Part shown: in pieces, positions 54,351-64,000 of the stretch
Position numbering within the stretch: position 1 is the stretch's first letter
How the letters are laid out: every line of letters begins with the position of its first letter
Assembly: GCA_928212115.1 (NCBI GenBank)
Contig: CAKMRJ010002223.1
Location: forward strand, 308,540,430-308,604,429
Source: Lactuca virosa
Lineage: Eukaryota; Streptophyta; Magnoliopsida; Asterales; Asteraceae
Direction of reading: 5' to 3'
Length of the DNA stretch: 64,000 bases
Translations under genes and position numbers: made by a program
The notes under the pieces: model-generated
Databases searched by the model: none
The model's input: only the letters and a program-made list of their open reading frames with translations
Told to the model about the DNA's origin: nothing

Positions 54351-54698
54351 TGTTGGAGCATGTAAATGCTCTACAAATTATGAGTGATAAGTTAGGTTAT
54401 TTATTCCCTTTATTGTATTGTTTGTTTTCTCTCTCCTTATATATAGAGAGAGTTGGTCATTGTAAAAGTAAAAGTGCACGAAAAATGTAGTTTTCTAGAG
54501 AGAGAAAGTGTGGTGGGATCTCCCCCACCAAGGGAGAGTTATCTCTCCCAACCATGTTCTTGTATTGTAATATTATTTCTCTCTTTCTAGTGATTATGGA
54601 ACTACTCATATTATATTCTTCATTTATATTTTATGATCGTTAAATCTCAAGATGTTATTATCATTCCGCATCCACCGATCCTCAAATAGGTTTCAACA
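54351..54698 (+). repeat. copia 5' LTR (unit A)
   Basis: 348 bp, TGTTGGAGCATG to TTTCAACA. The PBS follows at 54701-54713 (TGGTATCAGAGCC), which makes it a 5' LTR of a plus-strand element. The first 30 bp contain an inverted repeat GAGCAT...ATGCTC. Plus-strand TATA box TATATATAG at about 54440. Confidence 0.9.
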
Positions 54699-54828
54699 AT
54701 TGGTATCAGAGCCAAAGTGGTCGATTTTTAAACAAAACTCTGATTTTGAAAAGCCTTCTATACCACTGAAGCTCATTCTTGAAAATAAAAAAAATAAAAA
54801 AAAATAAAAAAATCAAAATAAAGGAAAT

Positions 54829-55160
54829 ATGGCACAAGCTTTATCATTGAACGTTTCCAACAATGTTGGAGGCTCGAATAGAGCTCCAATAATTGTTGCA
54901 AATGAATACCACCATTGGTCTCAGAGAATGGAAAGGTATCTCAAGAGGCTCGGTAGAGATGTATGGAGGTTTGTGGAAGAAGGACCCCATGTCCCTATTC
55001 TCACTCTCGTTCAAGCAGATGGTGCTTAGGCACGAGTAGGTGGAGGTCAGGCAACAATGAATCGGCCAACTAAATATGATCTTGACAAAATGAAGAATGA
55101 TGCCATAGCCTTTTACGAAATCTCTTGCGGTGTTGCTCCAGATAATTTTGACATCATTAT
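54829..55160 (+). pseudogene. gag: copia Gag start (unit A), truncated
   Basis: MAQALSLNVSNNVGG, then ANEYHHWSQRMERYLKRLGRDVWRFVEEG. This is the N-terminal domain of Gag in Sirevirus-like Asteraceae elements. A TAG at 55027 interrupts the frame; it continues with PTKYDLDKMKNDAIAFYEISCGVAPDNF and is cut at 55160 by a gypsy LTR. It complements the Gag at 1-2043, whose N-terminus is outside the window. Confidence 0.82.
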
Positions 55161-57368
55161 TGTCACACCCCCGGCCGAGGCGGCGGAATACGCCGGGCTG
55201 TGCGACTTAGTTCATGGATCCCAAGCAAATTGAATATACATCACAAGTTACAAAAATAACAACATAGCAGTTACATTCAAGTTTAAAGTTCGAATACAAG
55301 GTTCCTACATATAATAATAGGTTCATAAATTCGCCTTACCAAGTATGCAGACAAAACAAAACCAAATGAGACTAGACTGCCTGAAAATCCATGAACAAAT
55401 CTTCTGTTAAAGGCCGGTTCACTGATTTCCTGAGAATACATGTGATTTGAGGGTCAACACAAAGTTAGTGAGAGTTACAGGTTTTCTGCTAACCGCAGTA
55501 ATGATAATTTATAAGTCTAGAAAGTAGTTCTTTTGTGGTTAAAACCATGTTCGATAAAGGAAGAAATCATAAGTAATTTCGTGATTGGAATGTTTGTTAA
55601 AAAGTTAAACCATAAGTAAATCGATGTTTAAAATATTTGATAAATAGATAAACCATAAGTAATGCATACTGAAAATGCTGGATAAGGAGTTAAACCATAA
55701 GTAAATCCATACTTAAAATGCTTGATAAAGAGTTAAACCATAAGTAAGTCCATACTTAAAATATTGGATAAAGAGTTAAACCATAAGTAAATCCATACTT
55801 AAAAAAAGTTTGATAAAAAGTTAAACCATAAGTAAATCCATACTTAAAATGCTTGATAAAGAGTTAAACCATAAGTAAATCCATACTTAAAAATGCTTGA
55901 TTAACAGAGAAACCGAATATGTGGTTTCTAGTTAAAGAGTCTGGTTAATGCCTATAGTGAGTCCTATAACCGAGCTATGCGACCCGTTATAATCCCTGCA
56001 CAACGCTTCATTAGACGTCGTAGTTATACTAAAGATAATTATCACCCGCTTCGATTGATCAGTCGAGGTTGTAGCTAGCAACCGCAGGTGGGGGTGTCAA
56101 CCCGTATAGATCTATACATGCATATCTCGCTCCGAGGATTAACGGTTATAGTTTAAATGGGATTACTAAGTTGTTAAGCTTAGGTAATGAATATTGTCTC
56201 ACTATAGAGGCCATTAAATAGGTTATACGGTAAAGTTCCACTATAAAATCCGAGTAAGTTCGATAAATCCGTAAAAATGTATGTCACTCGCTTGAATAGA
56301 TAAAATGTTTCTTCACATGAATGAATGATTTCCAAGATATAATTGTTATAATTTGTACATATATAATTAATAAATATGTTTGTACATGCTCGAAACAAGT
56401 AAAAAAAAATTATGCACAAGACTAATAATATTTTTAAACGCACGTATATCGTAAAGAAATCGGTTTATAATACATTATTTTGACAATAATAAGTATTAAA
56501 ACTAGATATATGTTTTATATGTGTATTCCATAGCCGATATATAAATTTAGCATGTTTGTAAACACATTTCATAACCGGAAAATATATTTATATATATTTC
56601 ACATGTATTCCCCCCCCCCCCAAAAAAAAAATAATAAAACATAAAAAGGGGCCGTAACACTCACCCTTGAAGCGTGAACGAGTCTCGAGGGTGAAACTTG
56701 TCGTGAAATTCGTTTTGTGACGTTCCGTGCTCTTAAAACGAATCACCGGTTCTACTTAAATTACCTAATAAACCAAAAAGGTATTTTAGTATTAATTATT
56801 AAGTATAGGGTGGTATTTATTAAAATAAATAAGGTTTAGTGGTTGATTTTGCCAAAATCATACTCCAGGGACTGATTTTGCAACTTATTCTCAAAACCAG
56901 GGGTTGAATGTGAAATTTTTTTGGACTAATTTTAGTTTCAGGACGAAAACTGTTAAGGTTTTCGGAGGGAGGGACTATTCTCGGTCATTTTAATGGCAGT
57001 TTGACTTAAATGGGAATTTAATTCCCATGAGGGGCTAGATTCGTGAAATCAGCATTCTTTAGGGTTATATTTAATTAAATGGAATCAAGGTTTGTACAGT
57101 GTCATCCTTTACACCATATCGGGATTTACAGTATGCAAACAATTACAAAACTAAACTGGGTCCTTGCTTCATCGGGAAATAGAGTTCGAACGGAACAAAA
57201 ATAAGGTAACGGTGGTGGTCGATTTACTCACAGTGGCATAAAGGTAGCTGGAGATACTCCACACTAGCAAGGTGACGATGATGGTGGCTCGCTGCCAGAC
57301 CTCCATAGCAGCGGCGGCGGTGTTCGAAGAAAACAGAGCTGGTACGGCAGCTTGCTCTCTGGTTTTTC
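55161..57368 (-). repeat. gypsy LTR on minus strand, truncated by duplication (unit A)
   Basis: Starts (plus strand) TGTCACACCCCCGGCCG, the 3' terminus of a minus-strand gypsy LTR, and runs to the duplication breakpoint. It includes the minisatellite at 55551-55915 and a poly-C run at 56610-56621. Unit B has the same LTR from 60870, with a longer right part. Confidence 0.8.
55551..55915. repeat. 43-bp minisatellite, about 7 units (unit A)
   Basis: Tandem units of about 43 bp with GTTAAACCATAAGTAAATCC, ATACTTAAAATGCTTGATAAAGA. The first units are more divergent. Unit B has 8 comparable units. Confidence 0.9.
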
Positions 57369-58495
57369 TTGTAGAAAACTCATCTTGGATCGTTGGCTCA
57401 GCAGTTTTCTTGAGGTGGAGTTGATCCACGTTGTACAACATCATCCGCAGGGGGAGTGGATGACAGTCGAATGTGCTTGTTCATCCTTGGAGGACATTTC
57501 ATTCCCTGAGCAAGGTCTTTGCCCTTATCAGTGGCTGGTTCTTCTTCATCATCATCAGTGTCTTCTTTTTCATCAGTCTTTTCTTTGTTACCAGCGCCTT
57601 CTTCATTATCATCCTCATCATTCTTTTCTTCATAGTCTGAGGATTCAACCACGTAAGGTTTTTCAATCCATTTTTGCATTTTTTCAGTAATGAGAAAATC
57701 ATCTTCAGGTGGAGCAGCATTAATAATCTTTGAGGAGAGGGCAGGAATTGGAATAATAATCCCATGACTTTCAACATAGCCTTCCTCATGAGATAAGATT
57801 AGTCCAAGCCAATGGGGATAAGTAACATATAATGGCTTTTTGTTCCCAGTGATGCAATCAATCATCAGCTCAAGAAAAAGTTGAGCAAAATCCAGTCTTT
57901 TGTTGTACACAATAAAAAACAAAATCCTTTACACAAGGAGATTCATTTGATCCAAATTCCCAGTCTTGTGTCCAAGGCATTTGCCAATAACCCCAGTTAA
58001 ATACTTCCAACCTACACAAAAACACTAACGAAGAGTGTATTTGGAAGGATCACGAGTGGTGCCCTGAAGATTAATGTTATTCCCTAATCTTTCACAAACA
58101 AACTTACACTTTTCTTCTGAGGGAGTTTCAGAATAATATTCTAATAGAGGAAGACGAATAGCGGTTCGAAAAGATTGCACATAATTAGTAACCCTATATT
58201 GACCATCTCCAATGGTTCCAGTAATTGTTTAAGCATCAGAATCAACAAAGCATGAATATTAGAACTCACAAACTTGTTTAGGGTTGAATGGATCGGGGAA
58301 GTCACAGAAGGCATATCGAAGAGGACAGCTCTTGACATAGTTGACGAAATCTTCAATTCTTGAGTTTGCAAATTGCTTTGGGATATCATCATCGAATGCC
58401 ACATTGTTTACTTGAATGATGATGGGAGAGTCAGGCGCAAGAGGACCTGTGACGACATTAGCATTAGGGATAAATTCGTATAGAGACTTTGACAT
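57369..58495 (-). pseudogene. aORF, N-terminal part (unit B), truncated
   Basis: Starts at ATG 58495 (MSKSLYEF) with the same two in-frame TAA as unit A near 58260 and 58230. The duplication therefore followed pseudogenisation. It retains the VGWKYLTGVIGKCLGH block missing from unit A and an acidic region (SSDYEEKNDEDDNEE, TDDDEEEPATDKGK). It is cut at 57369 and joined to the gypsy LTR of unit A, so the polyproline and C-terminal parts are absent. Confidence 0.78.
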
Positions 58496-58624
58496 GGTGA
58501 AAGATTGAGGAAGATGATGGTTGAGAGATCCTTTTTTTAGAGATATATAGAGAGAGGGGGGAGAGAGAGAGAGAGCCAATTGCTTGAATATCTTGTAAAA
58601 GTGACGTAGGACGGAGTATTCCCA

Positions 58625-58632
58625 ATTTATAC
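58625..58632 (-). promoter_or_regulatory. TATA box of minus-strand aORF (unit B)
   Basis: Minus strand GGTATAAATTGGG, about 130 bp before the ATG. Retained after duplication with one substitution. Confidence 0.45.
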
Positions 58633-60055
58633 CAAAAAGTTTCTTCCTTTTTACGTAATCATGACTGAAGAGATCTTCGCCGTAAAAATCTCGTATCACA
58701 AGGAAATGATGGAAATTTTAATCGTCATCCAAAAAGTTACGGTTGAGATAATAAAGTTACATTATTGGGGCACAACATCAGCGGCGATGAACATCAGTGT
58801 AAGTGATAAGTGAGTGGTGTGTGATGGTCACCCAGTAAGTTTGTTATGTCTCCTGATAGTGTGGGCTTAAACTATCATTCCCTGACATAGTATTGCGAGA
58901 TCTCATCAGTGTGTGGTTTCATACGCTGACTCATTAATCACTTTTATTAGAAGAAAAGGGCAAAAGTGGGTAGGTGCGTGTAATATATCACGAATAATGA
59001 TATACCCATCGACACAAATTTTTTAAATTCTCATCAGCGTCTGGTATCACACAATAAATCATGAAATTCTAAATAATAATATATGGAGAGAATGGATTGA
59101 TGTGTTTGATAAGTTGTGGTGTTTTATCTTAACCATCGGCATAGATTTTTTCAAGCTCTCATCAGCATTTGGAACATTACGTTGAATCATAAAGCTTTAA
59201 AGAAGAATGTAAGGGTAAGAATGGATTGTTTCAGTCATGCTGAGGTGGAATCAGCGTGAATCGTTAACAAGTATAACTCATCAGCAAGAAATGTTTTTGA
59301 TCCTTGCATCATAAAGTTTAGTTGCATTCTTGAATTATAGTTTCACCATCAATTCATAATGATACCATGTCATACCTCAGTCTTGGAGGTCATGGACATG
59401 AACAACCCTTTGTCATTTAAGGACCAGAAAAGTATCTCTTATGTTGATGATTGTGTAGTCAGGGTAAGCCATTGGGTTTTGCTTAATGTTTCAGCAGAAC
59501 ATGAGACTTGATGCATACGACAAGCATGCTTCTAGGGACAGAGTCAGGTAGGATAGTTAACTAAGAATAAACACCCAAGACTTTCTATCAATTTTTTATA
59601 TTTGGACCAGGCAATCTCACTTACAAAGTTTAGATGATGTTAAACAATCAGTGTGAGGGGTGACTCATTGTTCTCAGAAGATGGTCTCACTGATGACAGA
59701 CTTAGAGAGACTTAGTCACATACAGTAGCATGCTGCAGGGGGACGATGATTTGTCAAAAGTTACATACTTGGCTTAGAATTTCCACCGTCGGATCCTTTA
59801 AAAATGGTACAAAATAATATACAAACAAAATAGTTAGTCAAACAAGGAAATATTCAAAAGCGATATTTTTGCAGCTTTTTCCGAAGAGTGATAAAGACTC
59901 GATTCATTAAATATTTTTAATTGAATGGCCATAAATGCACTTCCATTTTCCAAGATATATGCCCTTCAAATCTCGCTATAAAAGAAGGCAAGCAAGGATA
60001 AATTATATCAAACAAGAAACACAATTCATAGTAAACAAATAGAGAGAATGCCTTT
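58633..60055 (-). other. spacer upstream of aORF (unit B)
   Basis: Duplicate of 52931-54350, with the same CTCATCAGC repeats and promoter-like block. No gene seen. Confidence 0.6.
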
Positions 60056-60403
60056 TGTTGGAGCATGTAAATGCTCTACAAATTATGAGTGATAAGTTAG
60101 GTTATTTATTCCCTTTATTGTATTGTTTGTTTTCTCTCTCCTTATATATAGAGAGAGTTGGTCATTGTAAAAGTAAGAGTGCACGAAAAATGTAGTTTTC
60201 TAGAGAGAGAAAGTGTGGTGGGATCTCCCCCACCAAGGGAGAGTTATCTCTCCCAACCATGTTCTTGTATTGTAATATTATTTCTCTCTTTCTAGTGATT
60301 ATGGAACGACTCATATTATATTCTTCATTTATATTTTATGATCTTTAAATCTCAAGATGTTATTATCATTCTGCATCCACCGATCCTCAAATAGGTTTCA
60401 ACA
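60056..60403 (+). repeat. copia 5' LTR (unit B)
   Basis: 348 bp, same length as unit A, with the PBS at 60406-60418. It is a product of the segmental duplication and not the 3' LTR of the element: gag follows it and nothing resembling pol lies between the two LTRs. Confidence 0.9.
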
Positions 60404-60537
60404 ATTGGTATCAGAGCCAAAGTGCTCGATTTTTAAACAAAACTCTGATTTTGAAAAGCCTTCTATACCACTGAAGCTCATTCTTGAAAATAAAAAATAA
60501 ATAAAAAATAAATAAAAAAAATCAAAACAAAGGAAAT

Positions 60538-60869
60538 ATGGCACAAGCTTTATCATTGAACGTTTCCAACAGTGTTGGAGGCTCGAACAGAGCTCCAATA
60601 ATTGTTGCAAATGAATACCACCATTGGTCTCAGAGAATGGAAAGGTATCTCAAGAGGCTCGGTAGAGATGTATGGAGGTTTGTGGAAGAAGGATCCCATG
60701 TCCCTATTCTCACTCTCATTCAAGCAGATGGTGCTTAGGCATGACTAGGTGGAGGTCAGGCAAAAATGAATCGGCCAACTAAAGATGATCTTGACAAAAT
60801 GAAGAATGATGCCATAGCCTTTTACGAAATCTCTTGCGGTGTTGCTCCAGATAATTTTGACATCATTAT
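60538..60869 (+). pseudogene. gag: copia Gag start (unit B), truncated
   Basis: Duplicate of 54829-55160 with the same TAG (60736) and the same LTR insertion at its end. Substitutions include N to S and P to S changes. Confidence 0.82.
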
Positions 60870-61256
60870 TGTCACACCCCCGACCGAGGCGGCGGAATAC
60901 GCTGGGCTGTGCGACTTAGTTCATGGATCCCAAGCAAATTGAATATACATCACAAGTTACAACAATAACAACATAGCAGTTACATTCAAGTTTAAAGTTC
61001 GAATACAAGGTTCCTACATATAATAATAGGTTCATAAATTCGCCTTAACAAGTAGGCAGAAATAACAAAACTAAATGAGACTAGACTGCCTAAAAATCCA
61101 TGAACAAATCTTCTGTTAAAGGCCGGTTCACTGATTTCCTGAGAATACATGTGATTTGAGGGTCAACACAAAGTTGGTGAGAGTTATAGGTTTTCTGCTA
61201 ACCGCAGTAATGATACTTTATAAGCCTAGAAAGTAGTTCTTTTGTGGTTAAAACCA

Positions 61257-61665
61257 TGTTTGATAAAGGAAGAAATCATAAGTAATTTCGTGATTGGAAT
61301 GTTTGTTAAAAAGTTAAACCATAAGTAAATCGATGCTTAAAATATTTGATAAATAGATAAACCATAAGTAATGCATACTGAAAATGTTGGATAAGGAGTT
61401 AAACCATAAGTAAATCCATACTTAAAATGCTTAATAAAGAGTTAAACCATAAGTAAGTCCATACTTAAAATATTGGATAAAGAGTTAAACCATAAGTAAA
61501 TCCATACTTAAAAAAAAAGTTTGATAAAAAGTTAAACCATAAGTAAATCCATACTTAAAATGCTTGATAAAGAGTTAAACCATAGGTAAATCCATACTTA
61601 AAATGCTTGATAAAGAGTTAAACCATAAGTAAATCCATACTTAAAAATGCTTGATAAACAGAGAA
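61257..61665. repeat. 43-bp minisatellite, about 8 units (unit B)
   Basis: Counterpart of 55551-55915 with one extra unit (one copy reads AACCATAGGTAAATCC). Confidence 0.9.
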
Positions 61666-62364
61666 ACCAAATCTGTGGTTTCTAGTTAAAGAGTCTGGTT
61701 AATGCCTATAGTGAGTCCTATAACCGAGCTATGCGACCCGTTATAATCCCTACACAACGCTTCATTAGACGTCGTAGTTATACTAAAGATAATTATCACC
61801 CGCTTCGATTGATCAGTCGAGGTTGTAGCTAGCAACCGCAGGTGGGGGGTGTCAACCCGTATAGATCTATACATGCATATCTCGCTCCGAGGATTAACGG
61901 TTATAGTTTAAATGGGAATACTAAGTTGTTAAACTTAGGTAATGAATACTGTCTCACTATAGAGGCCATTAACTAGGTTATACGGTAAAGTTCCACTATA
62001 AAATCCGAGTAAGTTCGATAACTCCGTAAAAATGTATGTCACTCGCTTGAATAGATAAAATGTTTCTTCACATGCATGAATGATTTCCAAGATATAATTG
62101 TTATAATTTGTACATATATAATTAATAAATATGTTTGTACATGCTCGAAACAAGTAAAAAAAAAATTATGCACAAGACTAATAATATTTTTAAACGCATG
62201 TATATCGTAAAGAAATCGGTTTATAATACATTATTTTGACAATAATAAGTATTAAAACTAGATATATGTTTTATATGTGTATTCCATAGCCGATATTTAA
62301 ATTTAGCATGTTTGTAAACACATTTCATAACCGGAAAATATATTTATATATATTTCACATGTAT

Positions 62365-62372
62365 TCCCCCCG

Positions 62373-62403
<31 letters not shown>
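62365..62403. repeat. long poly-C run
   Basis: About 38 C with one G. The unit A counterpart (56610-56621) has 12. Could be true slippage or an assembly artefact. Confidence 0.85.
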
Positions 62404-62405
<2 letters not shown>

Positions 62406-64000
62406 AATAATAAAACATAAAAAGGGGCCGTAACACTCACCCTTGAAGCGTGAACGAATCTCGAGGGTGAAACTTGTCGTGAAATTCATTTTGTGACGTT
62501 CCGTCCTCTTAAAACGAATCACCGGTTCTACTTAAATTACCTAATAAACCAAAAAGGTGTTTTAGTATTAAATATTAAGTATAGGGTGGTATTTATTAAA
62601 ATAAATAAAGTTTAGTGGTTGATTTTGCCAAAATCATACTCCAGGGACTGATTTTGCATCTTATTCTCAAACCAGGGGCTGAATGTGAAATTTTTTTGGA
62701 CTAATTTTAGTTTCAGGACGAAAACTGTTAAGGTTTTCGGAGGGAGGGACTATTCTCGGTCATTTTAATGGCAGTTTGACTTAAATGGGAATTTAATTCC
62801 CATGAGGGGCTAGATTCGTGAAATCAGCATTCTTTAGGGTTATATTTAATTAAATGGAATCAAGGTTTGTACAGTGTCATCCTTTACACCATATCGGGAT
62901 TTACAGTATGCAAACAATTACAAAACTAAACTGGGTCCTTGCTTCATCGGGAAATAGAGTTCGAACGGAACAAAAATAAGGTAACGGTGGTGGTCGATTT
63001 ACTCACAGTGGCATAAAGGTAGCTGGAGATACTCCACACTAGCAAGGTGACGATGATGGTGGCTCGCTGCCGGACCTCCACAGCAGCGGCGGCGGTGTTC
63101 GAAGATAACAGAGCTGGTACGGCAGCTTGCTCTCTGGTTTTTCTTGTGTCCGACCGTTCCCGACGAGGAGGAAGGCAGCAGATCAACACAAAACTCCATT
63201 CAACAGGAGAAGAGGCGGAAACGGTGCTGGTGACGGAGCTGTGATGGCAGCTTCACTGCCTTCGTTTCCTTTCTTTTCCGGTGAGCTCAACGAGAGAGAG
63301 AGGGGACGAGACCTACTTCTTTGGTCTCTTCAATCTTGACTGAGTCGAACGAGGGAGTCATAAACAAAACGAAGGTGGTGGATGGTGATGGCAATGGCGG
63401 CCTTGCTTCTTTGTTTGCTGTTAGCTGACCAAGGGGAAGCAGCAACGACGCCGGGTACTTGGTGGTGTTTCTCCGATGAGTGAGTGATGGAGGCTGCTGC
63501 CTCTTTTTGGGTCTCACAAAAGAAAAGACGAAGGTGTCGTTTATGGGGAAGAAAAGAAAAGGAAGTGAGATATGAGAGAGAGAGAGAGGATTCTAGCACA
63601 ACAACTTCTTCTTTGATTCAATTGCAGCTCAATGGACGTTGACTCTGTATAGTCCACAAAAATTGGCTGACTTCTCTTATTTGAAAGCTCCCCATGCATG
63701 CCAAGCTGCCAGCATGCCCTTTTTTTTGTCTTATTTACAAGCCACCTCGATTTACGTGATATCAATTTCGGAGATCGTAAAAATTATTTCGAAGGTGCCT
63801 TGAGGATGTCACGGTCGCGGTGATTTCAAATATCTAAACGAAATTCAAATCTGATATACGAATCACCGTGAAACATCGTTCGAAGTTTCGCGTCTAATTG
63901 GTTTGAAACGTTTGATTTTTCTGACTTTTATAAATATTTTTATTAAAAATATTCTGAGAAGTAAATAAAATATTAGACTGTAGTCTGAGTCTAAAAACGC

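Larger units (their letters stand above)
51669..57368. repeat. tandem duplication, unit A (5.70 kb)
   Basis: First copy of a direct duplication; the second is 57369-63143. Matching starts at TTGTAGAAAACTCATC (51669 and 57369) and ends at GGTTTTTCTTGT (57372 and 63147). The breakpoints share TTGT. Each unit contains the aORF 5' part, spacer, a copia LTR and gag start, and part of a gypsy LTR. By eye they differ by a few percent plus small indels. Confidence 0.92.
57369..63143. repeat. tandem duplication, unit B (5.78 kb)
   Basis: Second copy; about 75 bp longer than unit A. Visible causes are one extra minisatellite unit (about 43 bp), a longer poly-C run (about 27 bp), and about 25 bp at 57995-58020 deleted from unit A, partly balanced by small deletions and a shorter GA tract. 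The sequence beyond 63147 is not in unit A. Confidence 0.92.
60870..64000 (-). repeat. gypsy LTR on minus strand (unit B), continues past window
   Basis: At least 3.1 kb from TGTCACACCCCCGACCG. After 63147 it extends beyond the duplicated part through a more GC-rich region (63150-63500). ORFs there on both strands have no recognisable domain. I found no terminal CA or TSD before the window ends. Confidence 0.65.

Noticed and set aside
55551..55915. Regularly repeated units resembling a CRISPR array
   Set aside because: Units are contiguous and lack unique spacers; this is a minisatellite in a plant LTR.
57352..57690. Plus-strand ORF of 112 aa with His/Leu-rich sequence, also at 51685-51945
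   Set aside because: Antisense of the acidic region of the aORF; its duplication follows from the tandem duplication.
54351..60403. Units A and B as a single element with 5' LTR at 54351 and 3' LTR at 60056
   Set aside because: The second LTR is followed by its own PBS and gag, and the duplicated block extends well beyond the LTRs on both sides.
63047..63600. Several overlapping ORFs near the right edge
   Set aside because: They overlap on both strands in GC-richer LTR sequence without recognisable domains.

Overview
The window is plant nuclear DNA made almost wholly of nested LTR retrotransposons. I found no convincing host protein gene, rRNA or intact tRNA. The Gag, polymerase and extra-ORF sequences resemble retroelements I know from Asteraceae, and the ACTCGGCGAGT and TACGCCCAGCGTAC palindromes recall lettuce (Lactuca) repeats. 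That placement rests on recall and was not checked by search.

Layout. (1) 1-10233, plus strand: a Sirevirus-like Ty1/copia element whose 5' end lies outside the window. Gag and pol are broken, but an intact 846-codon extra ORF (aORF) follows pol, with its own TATA box and a possible 5'UTR intron. (2) 10200-12902, minus strand: 5' LTR, PBS, leader and partial gag of a related copia, joined in inverted orientation to the aORF end. (3) 12903-27637: a decayed chromovirus-like Ty3/gypsy element. It holds a solo LTR (14261-16704) and a second solo LTR (16876-24395); the second holds a third (18786-23830), which holds a Helitron (20174-23370). (4) 27638-29593: low-complexity DNA and an LTR fragment.

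(5) 29594-54350, minus strand: 3' end of another Sirevirus-like element with 3' LTR, PPT and a broken aORF. This aORF is split by a solo gypsy LTR (30838-50586, TSD GTTAA). Inside that LTR sits a full-length gypsy element (33569-50518, TSD TGTTG). Inside the gypsy protease gene sits a young gag-only copia element (38540-46265, TSD AGTTG, two 757-bp LTRs). (6) 51669-63147: a direct tandem duplication of about 5.7 kb. Each unit carries the aORF 5' part, its upstream region, a plus-strand copia LTR with PBS and a gag start, and a minus-strand gypsy LTR. The last LTR continues to the window end.

The items most worth attention are the aORF genes with their own promoter and leader architecture; the unrelated short palindrome clusters carried by different LTR families; the young gag-only element; the tandem duplication with a 4-bp microhomology; and the target-site duplications, which give the order of insertions. 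All coordinates and mismatch counts were read by eye.
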